NCBI GenBank assembly: GCA_022749845.1
Contig: JAKIWX010000010.1
Coordinates: 1-36,495 of the forward strand
From: Thermoplasmata archaeon
GTDB taxonomy: Archaea; Thermoplasmatota; Thermoplasmata; Lutacidiplasmatales; UBA184
Length of the DNA stretch: 36,495 bases
Direction of reading: 5' to 3'
A program made the translations under genes and the position numbers. The notes beneath the pieces were generated by a model. That model ran no database searches and was not told the DNA's origin. It saw only the letters and a list, made by a program, of their open reading frames with translations. This document shows, one piece after another, positions 1 to 8,456 of the stretch (position 1 is the first letter of the stretch; every line of letters starts with the position of its first letter).

Positions 1-186
1 GATGTGGTTGATGTGCGACGCGAACTCGTCTTCGAGGCTCGGTTCCCCATGGCGTTGGAAGGTCAGATACACCTCGGAGGGAACGATGAGCAGGAGGAGG
101 ATGCCCGCGCAGAGCAGTCCGATAGAAAGCCGTTGCCCGAGACTCGGGAGGCGCTGGGTGCCGGATGGTGCACCTCCTGGCGCCAT
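1..186 (-). CDS. N-terminus of a membrane-anchored protein, truncated by the window edge
   Basis: Minus-strand reading from ATG at 186: MAPGGAPSGTQRLPSLGQRLSIGLLCAGILLLLIVPSEVYLTFQRHGEPSLEDEFASHINHI..., open to the window edge. Single N-terminal hydrophobic helix. Confidence 0.5.
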   Translation of the reverse strand, partial: MAPGGAPSGTQRLPSLGQRLSIGLLCAGILLLLIVPSEVYLTFQRHGEPSLEDEFASHINHI

Positions 187-572
187 CTCCCCTCGAAGCG
201 CACGGGGTTGAAGCGATTGCTGGGTGGGGCGGACAACCTCTACGGGCGACCAAGCTAGTCTTCTATGAGATCCTGCGCCCCCGCTTTGGCGGCTGGGTCT
301 CATAGCGCGTCAGGGTCACCGAGGGTGCGGCGCACCCCTCGTTCGCTGGGGACACTCCGCCGATGGCATCGCCGGAATGTTCGGATCCCTTCTCTTCGCA
401 GATGAACCGTTTCCAGACCCACTTGGCCCACGCGCCGACGTCCCAGGCTGGCCAAGAGTCCGCTCGCGACAAGCGTCCACAATTCGTTCCTTGCCGCGAT
501 GACAGTCACGCCGGACGGCTCCCTTGGGACCCAGCGCGCGGGTCCGTGACACCCCTCGGCGAAGAGGCCAGG

Positions 573-580
573 TTTATGTA
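573..580 (+). promoter_or_regulatory. TATA-like box (tttatgta) upstream of the MNT gene
   Basis: AT-rich octamer in a GC-rich context, about 34-41 nt upstream of ATG at 614. Confidence 0.4.
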
Positions 581-613
581 CAGTTATTCAACCATGTGTT
601 TGGTACAGCGAAC

Positions 614-1201
614 ATGCACTTCCGTCGCCCGCTCACCGAGCTGCTTGGGAGCCCGATTCGGATCGACCTACTGCGAGTGCTGTCACGGGCTCGGGGAGAA
701 GTCCTCAGTGGTCGCGAACTTGCCCGTCGAGTTTCCGCTTCGCCATCTCAGGTTAACGAGCATCTCCGGTCCCTCGAGGCACAGGGGCTCGTCCGATCGC
801 AAACGATTGGCCGCGTCCATGCGTGGAGCCTGTCGACCGAGCACGCCCTAGCCGGCTCGTTGCAGCACCTCTTCGAGTTGGAGCCCGCGATCTTCGATCA
901 GCTGCGAAGGAAACTCGAGGTCACTCTTCGCTCGCTTCCGATCGAACGCGCGATCCTGTTTGGGTCGGTCGCCCGCGGGGACGAAGGTCCCGGAAGCGAC
1001 ATCGACCTCTTCGTCCAAACTCAGGGCAGGGCAGAGAAGGAACTGGTGGCGGATGCGTTGGCGCGAGCTAGTCAGGAGTTTGCTCTTCTGTTCGGTAACC
1101 CGCTGTCGAATCTGATTCTGACGAACGCCGAGGTCAAGCGCGGGTCAAATCCACAGCTTCTCGAGTCGATTGAAAGGGAAGGCCTTCGCCTGCGCCCCTG
1201 A
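614..1201 (+). CDS. Winged-helix DNA-binding domain fused to MNT-type nucleotidyltransferase (antitoxin-like)
   Basis: MHFRRPLTELLGSPIRIDLLRVLSRARGEVLSGRELARRVSASPSQVNEHLRSLEAQGLV (wHTH), then ILFGSVARGDEGPGSDIDLFV (GSxARG...SDIDL nucleotidyltransferase motif). Internal ATG at 614 preferred over the upstream 524 start. Confidence 0.85.
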   Translation: MHFRRPLTELLGSPIRIDLLRVLSRARGEVLSGRELARRVSASPSQVNEHLRSLEAQGLVRSQTIGRVHAWSLSTEHALAGSLQHLFELEPAIFDQLRRKLEVTLRSLPIERAILFGSVARGDEGPGSDIDLFVQTQGRAEKELVADALARASQEFALLFGNPLSNLILTNAEVKRGSNPQLLESIEREGLRLRP

Positions 1202-1205
1202 GAAG

Positions 1206-1607
1206 ATGGCTCCACGTCGAAGTACGGATGTACCGCGCGGCCGCTGGCTGGTGTGTTTTCGCCGCCCGGAGCAACTCATGAAGGGGGTCGAGTGGGGAAT
1301 CGAACAAGGCAACGCCAACGTTGCAGCGATCAACGCGGTGCAGGCCTCCATATCTGCCGTCGACGCGTTCCTCGTGCATCACCTCGGCAAGAGGTCAAGC
1401 GGTGCCGACCATCTCGAATCGCTGAACCTTGTGGCGAGCTCGGGCTCGCCGGCCAAGCGCGAGATCGGGAAGCACCTTCAGCGGGTCCTTGACCGAAAGA
1501 ACGAGGTCGAATATCAGGACCGAGAGGTGACGATGGGCGACGCTAGGGAGCTCGCCAAGCATGCTCAAAGGTTGCTTGATGCTGTTCGGAAGCAACTTGA
1601 CGAATGA
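1206..1607 (+). CDS. HEPN-domain protein (HepT-like toxin candidate)
   Basis: All-helical sequence NANVAAINAVQASISAVDAFLVHHLGKRSSGADHLESL...RKNEVEYQDREVTMGDARELAKHAQRLLDAV. Starts 4 nt after the MNT stop. Confidence 0.75.
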   Translation: MAPRRSTDVPRGRWLVCFRRPEQLMKGVEWGIEQGNANVAAINAVQASISAVDAFLVHHLGKRSSGADHLESLNLVASSGSPAKREIGKHLQRVLDRKNEVEYQDREVTMGDARELAKHAQRLLDAVRKQLDE

Positions 1608-1742
1608 TCGGGATTCGGCTCGGAGCGAGTCGGCTTGGCGAGCGGTCCGAGCTGGCTGAACTTAGACGGTCCTTCAGGTTGCCGGTGAGATTCACGAGGC
1701 AGTTCAAGTCCTCCACGGAGCATGGCCAACGAGTTCCAATGT

Positions 1743-1816
1743 GCTCCCGCCGGGATTTGAACCCGGGTTACGGCGTCGAAGGCGCCGAATCCTTGGCCGG
1801 ACTAGACTACGGGAGC
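1743..1816 (-). tRNA. tRNA-Glu (anticodon TTC)
   Basis: Reverse complement GCTCCCG-TA-GTCTAGTCCGGCCAAGGAT-T-CGGCG-CCTTCGA-CGCCG-TAACC-CGGGTTCAAATCCCG-GCGGGAGC folds as a cloverleaf: 7-bp acceptor, 5-bp anticodon stem with loop CCTTCGA, T arm with TTCAAAT. Confidence 0.95.
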
Positions 1817-1872
1817 ACCGTTCCTCGTCGGAAAGCCCTCCCCTTTAGCATTTCGCAGGGCGGCCGGAAGGG

Positions 1873-3177
1873 CTAGCCGACACGTTCCCACCGTTCGAGC
1901 TTCTGTACCTTCCCGAGCGTGGAGCCACGCTGAATCTCCTCCCGGACCCGATTCTCGTGCTCGAGCACGTCGAGGGCGCGGTTCGCGACCTCCTGCGCGC
2001 GCTCTCGCGGCACGACGACGAGGCCGCTCGCATCTCCCACGATCCAGTCGCCGGGCCGGACCCGCTCGCCCCCCACGACGACCTCGACCCCGATCTCACC
2101 GTGACCCTTTGGTTCTCCGGCATTCGGAGAAACGTGCCGACTGAACACGGGAAAGCCGAGCGCGAGGATCGCGTCCAGATCTCGCACGGCCCCCTCGATC
2201 ACCACGCCGCTCACGCCCTTGCCGTGCGCGGACCAGCTCGCGAGCTCTCCCCAGATGGCCGTCGTCTGGCCCCCCGCGTCGATGACGAGGACGTCGCCGG
2301 GGCCGGCGCGGTCGATCGCCTCGACGGGTTTGGCCCAGTCCCCATCTCGGGTGACGACCGTCACCGCGGGCCCGACCAGCTTCGAGTCCGGTCGCGGGAG
2401 ATGGGCGTGCAGTCCGTGGAGCGCCCCGTGCCGCTGCATGGCGTCCGAGAGGTTGGGTGTCGAGACGCGTTCGAAGGCGGAACGGACCTCAGCCTCTCCG
2501 ACCCGGTGGAAATGTTCGCTCGGAAGCGCTTCGCGCGTGTCGATCGCGCGCCGCATGCGGATCGTCGCTTCCCGGATGTTCGGGGACTTGGTGATCGCTC
2601 CTCCGACGATGAGGATCTGCGCGCCGGCGCGTGTCGCCTGGGCCACGGTCTCGCTCGTGAGTCCGCCGGCGACCGCCACGGGCACCGGGGAGGCTCGCGC
2701 CACCCCCTCGAGTGTCGCGAACGGCGTGCGACCGGTCATCTGCATGTCGATCCCGATGTGGAGACAGACCGCGCCGGCCCCGAGCTTCGCGACAGCGCGG
2801 GCGCGCTCCACGGGGTCGGCAACACCGAGCAGATCCACCACCACCTCCGCGCCGTACTTCTCTCCCCCTCGCACCGCATCCGCGATCGTCTCGTCGTCGG
2901 CCGCCCCGAGGACGGTCACGAGATCCGCGCCCGCTTTGGCGGCGAGCTCCACCTCGAACGCGCCCGTATCCATCACTTTCATGTCGGCGACGACCCGCCG
3001 GCCCGGGAACGCCTTCTTGAGCTCGCGCACGGCGTCGAGTCCCTCGCTCTTGATGAGCGGCGTGCCCGCCTCGACCCAGTCCGCGCCGCCCTCGACCGCC
3101 TCCGCGGCGGCCGCCATCGCCCGGCTCAGATTCTCAAAGTCGAGCGCGACCTGCAGCACCGGCCGGTCGAGCTTCAC
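1873..3177 (-). CDS. Bifunctional 3-hexulose-6-phosphate synthase / RraA-like protein
   Basis: N-half: LQVALDFENLSRAM...EAGTPLIKSEGLDAVRELKKAFPGRRVVADMKVMDTG (HPS/KGPDC fold). C-half: STPNLSDAMQRHGAL...VEAIDRAGPGDVLVIDAGGQTTAIWGELAS...GVVIEGAVRDLDAI (RraA-like). Confidence 0.9.
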   Translation of the reverse strand: MKLDRPVLQVALDFENLSRAMAAAAEAVEGGADWVEAGTPLIKSEGLDAVRELKKAFPGRRVVADMKVMDTGAFEVELAAKAGADLVTVLGAADDETIADAVRGGEKYGAEVVVDLLGVADPVERARAVAKLGAGAVCLHIGIDMQMTGRTPFATLEGVARASPVPVAVAGGLTSETVAQATRAGAQILIVGGAITKSPNIREATIRMRRAIDTREALPSEHFHRVGEAEVRSAFERVSTPNLSDAMQRHGALHGLHAHLPRPDSKLVGPAVTVVTRDGDWAKPVEAIDRAGPGDVLVIDAGGQTTAIWGELASWSAHGKGVSGVVIEGAVRDLDAILALGFPVFSRHVSPNAGEPKGHGEIGVEVVVGGERVRPGDWIVGDASGLVVVPRERAQEVANRALDVLEHENRVREEIQRGSTLGKVQKLERWERVG

Positions 3178-3255
3178 GTCGAAGCAAGGGGCGGTGGCCT
3201 ACTTACCTGCGCCGGCGGGGCCGCGGCTTATCTGACGCGGGCGCGTGCTCGAGGC

Positions 3256-4050
3256 GTGGTTCTCCCCGGCATTGTGCGGGTCATCGAGGGAGACGCGCGG
3301 CGGCTGCCGGGAATCGAACCCGGGTCCGTGGAGCTGGTCGTCACCTCCCCTCCGTACCCGATGATCCCGCAGTGGGACGGCCTCTTTCGCACGCTCGGTG
3401 CGACGAGCTTCGCCGCGATGCACGCCCTGCTGGGCGAAGCGTGGGTCGCTGCGCACCGCGTGCTCTGCGAGGGGGGAATCCTCGCGGTCAACATCGGAGA
3501 TGCTCTTCGCACGGGCCCGGACGGGTTCCGCCTCTGGCCGAACCACGCCGAGGTCCTGGCCCGCGCCGAGGCGGCCGGCTTCCGGCCCCTCCCCTACCTC
3601 CTGTGGCAGAAGCCCACGAACCGTCCGAACGCCTACCTCGGCTCGGGGTTCCTTCCCCCCAACGCCTACGTGACGCTCGACTGCGAGTTCATCCTGCTCT
3701 TCCGCAAGGGGGCGCCCCGGCGCCTCCCGCCGAAGGACCCCCGACGGCTCGCCGCGCGCTACTCCCGGGCCGAGAGGGACCGGTGGTTCTCCCAGCTGTG
3801 GCAGGATGTCCGCGCCGCGCGCCAGCGAGCAGAGAACGGCGGCCGGACCGGTGCCTTCCCCCCCGAACTCCCGCGCCGCCTCGTTCGCATGTTCTCGCTC
3901 GAGGGGGAGACGGTGCTCGACCCGTTCGCCGGCACCGGCACGACCCTCTGGGCCGCGCGCGAGCTCGGACGGAACGCGATCGGGGTGGAGCGGGACCCGG
4001 CGCTCGCCGCCGAACTCAGAAAGAGGGCGGCGGGGGCGGCGGCTCGGTAG
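3256..4050 (+). CDS. DNA methyltransferase, TSPPY type (probably N4-cytosine)
   Basis: VELVVTSPPYPMIPQWDGLF (catalytic TSPPY) followed by ETVLDPFAGTGTTLWAARELGRNAIGVERDP (SAM-binding). GTG start at 3256; the upstream part of the 697-aa track ORF is antisense to HPS-RraA. Confidence 0.85.
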   Translation: MVLPGIVRVIEGDARRLPGIEPGSVELVVTSPPYPMIPQWDGLFRTLGATSFAAMHALLGEAWVAAHRVLCEGGILAVNIGDALRTGPDGFRLWPNHAEVLARAEAAGFRPLPYLLWQKPTNRPNAYLGSGFLPPNAYVTLDCEFILLFRKGAPRRLPPKDPRRLAARYSRAERDRWFSQLWQDVRAARQRAENGGRTGAFPPELPRRLVRMFSLEGETVLDPFAGTGTTLWAARELGRNAIGVERDPALAAELRKRAAGAAAR

Positions 4051-4510
4051 CGGCCGAGGCACGGTGCGCGAGCTCCTCGCGCACGGACGCGCGCAAGTAC
4101 TCTAGCGCCCGGTCGGAGAGCCGGTCCAGGTGGAGCAGCAGGTAGTGGAGATAGATCCGTTCGGGGCGGCGGGACGGACCGGGGGGCCGCTCCGGGTTCC
4201 TCGGAGAGAGCCCTTCGAGGGCTTCGAGCGTCTCGCGGTGATGCTCGTCGGCGGGGCCGTGCAGCTGGCGGCCGACCTCCCCCACGAGCGGGGGGTAGAC
4301 GTGGGCCACGGGGTCGAACTCCGGCTCGTCGCGCGGCTTCGACGCGGCGGCGTGGGTCGTCTTGAGGTGGACGTATGGGTGGGGCGCACGGGCCGGGTCC
4401 TGGAACGCCTCGAGCGGCTGGCCTGCGACCTCCTCCACAATCGTCCGGAGCGACCAGGAGTCACGCCGGGGCGGCGGGGTCGGCTCCCCCTCGGCCGGAG
4501 CCGTCGCCAT
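4016..4510 (-). CDS. Uncharacterised soluble protein at the 3' end of the T4SS-like cluster
   Basis: MATAPAEGEPTPPPRRDSWSLRTIVEEVAGQPLEAFQDPARAPHPYVHLKTTHAAASKPRDEPEFDPVAHVYPPLVGEVGRQLHGPADEHHRETLEALEGLS...; starts inside the end of the VirB4-like gene. Overlaps the 3' end of the convergent methyltransferase gene. Confidence 0.5.
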   Translation of the reverse strand: MATAPAEGEPTPPPRRDSWSLRTIVEEVAGQPLEAFQDPARAPHPYVHLKTTHAAASKPRDEPEFDPVAHVYPPLVGEVGRQLHGPADEHHRETLEALEGLSPRNPERPPGPSRRPERIYLHYLLLHLDRLSDRALEYLRASVREELAHRASAATEPPPPPPSF

Positions 4511-6221
4511 CGCCCTCGTCCCCCGCCGGGAACGGAGATAAACCTGCCCCTCGACCAGCACCGCCCGGGGGGTCCGCCTCCGTCGCGGGACCAACGAGAG
4601 CGGAGCTCAGCCACTCGTATTCGGGGGTGGAGGCGACGACGGCGATCGGCAGGTGGGCTGGCCCGAACCGGAGGAGCCCCTCGGAGTAGCCGGCCTCGCG
4701 AGGGAGCCGCGCCCGGGCGAGCCACTCCGCCTCCGCGGAGGAGAGGGCGTAGAACGCCCGAGCCTCGGGGGAGACCGGGTTCAGCCGGAGGAGAACGGTC
4801 GCCCTCAGGTTCCGGAGCGTCGAGCGCCCGGTGGGGGTGCGGAGGAAGTCGTCCGGGCTCTGGGAAAGGAGGAGGAGCCCCGCCGTGTCGTGGCGGACCC
4901 GGCGCACGAGCCCGTCGAGGAAGCTCGCCGTCCCTGGATGTCCGGCGAGCAGGTGGGCTTCGTCGACGATGAGAAGCTGCGGTCCGCTCCGCTCCGCGAG
5001 CCGGCTCGCGAGCGCATCCAGGGTGTAGCCCAGATGGAAGGCCCGCTGCTCGGGGGCGACCCCCGTCAGGTCGACGACCAGCGGGTTCCCCCCGAGCGAG
5101 ACCGTCGTCGGACCGTCGAGGTACCGCAGCGAGCCCGAGCGGAACGTCTCGAGGAGTCCGAGCAGTCTCGGAGCGCGCGACTCCTCCCGCTCCGCTTCCC
5201 CGATCAGCTCCGAGAAGGTCGGGGTGCCGGTTCGGTCGTAGAGCCGTTGGAGCGCCCGGTCGAGGAGCGCCGACTCCTCGTCCCGCAGGCTCGGGAACAG
5301 GGCGGCCAATAGCGCACCCGCGCGCGCCGCCTTCTCCGTCCCGCTGCCGCGCGAGCTCGCTGGGTCGAGGGGATTGAGGCGCGCGCCCGCGCCGGACCCG
5401 AGCGAAAGCACATCCCCGCCGAGGGATCGGGCCCACCCCCCGAACTCCCCGAGTGGGTCGAGGACTGCGATAGAGAGGCGGGGGTGCATCCAGCGTTCTC
5501 GGCTGGCGAGGAGCGCCGCCGCGAAGCTCTTGCCGGAGCCCGTCGTACCGAACAGACCCCAGGAATGGCTCGCTTGGGTCCATCGGTTCAACACGACCGG
5601 CGCGGCATCCTCGAGGGCGAGCCCGAGCAGGACCCCCCCGGGCTCGAGCACCGTCTCGTCCACGAACGGGAAGAACGCCGCGGCCGAGTCGCTCGGCAGG
5701 AGATGCCAGTACCCCTCGGGTCGGTGCGCGGGCAGTCCCGCCGTCGGGGGCGCCACGGCGGCCGCGCTTTCGTAGACGGGAACACGCAAGCGAAAGCCGG
5801 CGGCTTCGAGCGACCGTTCGAGACGGCCCCGCTCCCGCTCGGCGTCGGAGGAGCTCTTGCCCCGGGCGAAGAAGCAGAGGCCGAGCCGGAAGAGCCGCTG
5901 TTCCCGGGCCGCGAGGCTCCGGCCCACCTCTCGGGCGCTCTCCATCTCGCGTTCGAGCTCGGCGCGGCGACCCTCGGGAGGAGGGACGTTCGAGCTGAGC
6001 TCGGCCTCCGCGCGCGCCGCTACCTCCTCGAGCGTGCGGAGGGAAGGAATGGCGGGCTCGGGATGGAGCTCCATCCGGACGCCGAGCTCCCGGCCACCGC
6101 CGAGCAATCGCCCCAGGAACCCGAACGGCACCCGCGGCGGGAGGCGAGGCACGAGGAGCGGGGCGAGCGCACCCCGCGGTCCTCGAACCGCGCGCGGACT
6201 CGCTGGGGCTCGATCGGTCAC
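4461..6221 (-). CDS. VirB4/HerA-type conjugation ATPase
   Basis: HSWGLFGTTGSGKSFAAALLASRE (Walker A), SIAVLDPLGEFGGWA, GPQLLIVDEAHLLAGHPGTASFLDGLVRRVRHDTAGLLLLSQSPDDFL (Walker B plus motif III-like). GTG start at 6221 overlaps the upstream stop (GTGA). Confidence 0.85.
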   Translation of the reverse strand: MTDRAPASPRAVRGPRGALAPLLVPRLPPRVPFGFLGRLLGGGRELGVRMELHPEPAIPSLRTLEEVAARAEAELSSNVPPPEGRRAELEREMESAREVGRSLAAREQRLFRLGLCFFARGKSSSDAERERGRLERSLEAAGFRLRVPVYESAAAVAPPTAGLPAHRPEGYWHLLPSDSAAAFFPFVDETVLEPGGVLLGLALEDAAPVVLNRWTQASHSWGLFGTTGSGKSFAAALLASRERWMHPRLSIAVLDPLGEFGGWARSLGGDVLSLGSGAGARLNPLDPASSRGSGTEKAARAGALLAALFPSLRDEESALLDRALQRLYDRTGTPTFSELIGEAEREESRAPRLLGLLETFRSGSLRYLDGPTTVSLGGNPLVVDLTGVAPEQRAFHLGYTLDALASRLAERSGPQLLIVDEAHLLAGHPGTASFLDGLVRRVRHDTAGLLLLSQSPDDFLRTPTGRSTLRNLRATVLLRLNPVSPEARAFYALSSAEAEWLARARLPREAGYSEGLLRFGPAHLPIAVVASTPEYEWLSSALVGPATEADPPGGAGRGAGLSPFPAGDEGDGDGSGRGGADPAAPA

Positions 6222-6574
6222 GGTGTCCCCTCCGGCCGCCGAGAAGCAGGGCGGCCGAGGAGTGCCCCGAGAAGCGTCGCGGAGGCGAGGAGAGCAACGC
6301 GCCCGGGCCCAACGAGGAGAAGATACGCCCCCAACGCCGAGAGTCCCGCGCTGGCGAGGAGCGCGAGGCGGCCTCGCGATCGGACGGCGGGTGCCGCGTC
6401 GGCCCATCGAAGCAGGAGGGCGACGAACACGAGGACCGAGAGCGTCGCGGTAACCGCCGCGAATCCCGGCCACGCGACGCCGAGGAGAGCGGACACGAGG
6501 ACGCCGGCGGCGGCGAGGCCGAGCGGATCGGGGCTCTCCCCGCCGGCGGGGGCTCGCGCCGTCATTCGGCCCAT
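6218..6574 (-). CDS. Small polytopic membrane protein of the T4SS-like cluster
   Basis: 118 aa with hydrophobic segments (LGLAAAGVLVSALLGVAWPGFAAVTATLSVLVFVALLL; LALLASAGLSALGAYLLLV; VALLASATLLGALLG). Overlaps both neighbouring genes. Confidence 0.65.
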   Translation of the reverse strand: MGRMTARAPAGGESPDPLGLAAAGVLVSALLGVAWPGFAAVTATLSVLVFVALLLRWADAAPAVRSRGRLALLASAGLSALGAYLLLVGPGRVALLASATLLGALLGRPASRRPEGTP

Positions 6575-7323
6575 CCTCCGCCTGATCCAGCGAGCCGGGC
6601 TAGCTCGCTTCCCTGCAGGCGTTCCGCCGGGAGCTCAAGCCGCTCGAGAGATGCACGGAGCGACTCAACCCGTGCGGAGAGGCGGCCGAGGGAGACCGCG
6701 CCCGTGCCGGGTTCCACGAGGAGGATTCTCACGACGCGCCGACGCCGCCGGCGAAGGAGGAGGGTGAGGAACTCCCGGTACGAGCGTTGGGCCGCCGCGT
6801 CCGACGTGGCGGTATCTCCCGCGCCCGAGTCCCGGGGGAGAAACGGAGCGGTAGGAAGCGCGCTCGTGTCCACCTCCATCCAGAGAGATCCCGCCAGAGC
6901 GTCGAGCAGGGCGCGGTAGGCCCGAAACCTCGCCTCCTGCTCGGCCACTGGGAGGAAGGCGAGCGGGAGGCCACCCGCCCGGACCCCGGCCGCGAATCCC
7001 CCTTCGCAGCGGTAGACGGTCCGCGTGGACCCGACGTTCGCCGTCGGTGCACCGTGCCTCGGGCGAAATCTCCACCGCAGGTAGTCGCCGCAGCGCTCGT
7101 CCACGGACTTGCCGTCGGTCCGGTAGACCGCGAGCAGGAAGCCGCCGCCGACGAACGGCAGCCAGAAGAGCGGCCCCGCGAGCGCGGCCACGACGGCACC
7201 GAGGGCGAGCGCGAGCAGAAACTTGAGGGCGTCCGTCACGCTCGGGAAAGGACCGAACCTTGGCTTGCCGAGGAGAGCCTCGGGCAACCTGAGCTCCAGC
7301 GTTGCGGCGCTGGAGGAGCTCAT
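6562..7323 (-). CDS. PrgI/VirB3-like membrane protein with a possible VirB4-N-terminal-like cytoplasmic region
   Basis: N-terminal pair of adjacent TM helices (ALKFLLALALGAVVAALAGPLFWLPFVGGGFLLAVY), then a soluble domain ending in RVESLRASLERLELPAERLQGSELARLAG. Start overlaps the upstream stop (ATGA at 7320-7323). Confidence 0.55.
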   Translation of the reverse strand: MSSSSAATLELRLPEALLGKPRFGPFPSVTDALKFLLALALGAVVAALAGPLFWLPFVGGGFLLAVYRTDGKSVDERCGDYLRWRFRPRHGAPTANVGSTRTVYRCEGGFAAGVRAGGLPLAFLPVAEQEARFRAYRALLDALAGSLWMEVDTSALPTAPFLPRDSGAGDTATSDAAAQRSYREFLTLLLRRRRRRVVRILLVEPGTGAVSLGRLSARVESLRASLERLELPAERLQGSELARLAGSGGGWAE

Positions 7324-8438
7324 CGGCTCGGCCCGCGCATTGGTGGAATCCGCGGGCGACGCGCTGCCCCGGCCGGTCGGTGCGGAAGATGGGCGAGGAG
7401 CCGCGCGCCGCCGCTGCCGATGAGAGAGGCGGTGAGGACGGGGAGGGCCAGGGCGGGCGCAACGGAGGAGGCGCCGCGGACGGCGCCGGCCAGGGGGGCG
7501 CTCCAGCCTCCCCGGCGCGCTAGGCCGCCCACGGGACGCAGCAGGCTCTCAAGGCCCGTGCCCGCGCTGGCGAGCCCGCGCTGGATCCCCCCCGCCAGCA
7601 CGCCGCTCGCGCTCGGGAGTCCGACCGCACCGAGCGACTGGCCGGCGACCGACAGCAGCGCAGGGGCCCCCAGCGCCGCCACGAGGTAGCCGAGGAGAAG
7701 CAGGATGGAGGAGGATCCGACCGCGAGCTCGAGAGGAATCACGACGACCGCGGGAAGGAACGCGAGCTCGCCGAACCAGAGCCATCCGCGACGGGCGAGC
7801 GGGGCGAGCGTCGGGATCGGCCATAGGAGCGTGAACACCGGCAGGAGCACGAGCAGCACACCCAGGAGCGCGTTCCGGACGGCGATCGCGGCGCAGAGGA
7901 GCAGGACGACGCTCAGCAGGACGAAGGCGACGGCGAACGCGAGGATCCCGTTGTCCCAACTGAAGCTACCGAACCCCACGCCTCCGAGGTTCACCCAAGA
8001 TTGCCACGCCCCCCCGTCGAACCCGGCCACGACGGGATAGGTCCACGCGGCGAGCCCGAACAGTGCCCCCGCGACCGGTAGGGTGAAGTTCGCGAGCAGC
8101 GCGCCGACGACCAGGCGGGGGAACAACTCGCGGAGCCGAGGGGCGAGCGAGGGAAGAAGGGCCCGGAGCAGGTAGAGCAGCCCTACCCCGAGCACGACAA
8201 GGACGAGGGCGGGGTCCACGAGGTTCGCCACCAGGTACTCGGAGAATCGCGCGGCCACCGAGAGGAAGCCGCCCGCGCCGGAAGGATCCGGGGGAAGCGA
8301 GGGGTAGAGGGCCGCCGTCTGCATCTCGGGAACGAACAGGTGGTCGTACGTCGGGCCAAGGACCGCGGCGAGCGCCGCGGTGAGGAGCGCGAAGATGGCG
8401 AAGAGGATCGCCTGGACGCTCGTCGAAACCGGATCCAT
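7320..8438 (-). CDS. Polytopic VirB6/TrbL-like membrane channel protein
   Basis: 372 aa with many hydrophobic segments, a long extracellular-type N-terminal loop and a Gly/Ala-rich tail. Called VirB6/TrbL-like from topology and operon context. Confidence 0.55.
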   Translation of the reverse strand: MDPVSTSVQAILFAIFALLTAALAAVLGPTYDHLFVPEMQTAALYPSLPPDPSGAGGFLSVAARFSEYLVANLVDPALVLVVLGVGLLYLLRALLPSLAPRLRELFPRLVVGALLANFTLPVAGALFGLAAWTYPVVAGFDGGAWQSWVNLGGVGFGSFSWDNGILAFAVAFVLLSVVLLLCAAIAVRNALLGVLLVLLPVFTLLWPIPTLAPLARRGWLWFGELAFLPAVVVIPLELAVGSSSILLLLGYLVAALGAPALLSVAGQSLGAVGLPSASGVLAGGIQRGLASAGTGLESLLRPVGGLARRGGWSAPLAGAVRGASSVAPALALPVLTASLIGSGGARLLAHLPHRPAGAARRPRIPPMRGPSR

Positions 8439-8456
8439 CCGGGCCTCCGTTCCGGC

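Noticed and set aside
1604-1876. 90-aa plus-strand ORF
   Set aside because: Covers the tRNA-Glu gene on the opposite strand; not a plausible protein.
1957-3255. N-terminal ~430 residues of the 697-aa plus-strand ORF (1957..4050)
   Set aside because: Arg/His/Asp-rich composition typical of a GC-rich antisense frame; it mirrors the well-supported HPS-RraA gene. Only the methyltransferase part from about 3256 is credible.
3305-3330. tRNA T-arm-like string (gggaatcgaacccgggtcc)
   Set aside because: Lies inside the methyltransferase reading frame and lacks matching acceptor and anticodon stems.
4102-6312. 736-aa minus-strand ORF
   Set aside because: Arg/Pro/Gly/Ser low-complexity translation in another frame over the VirB4-like gene; no domain motifs.
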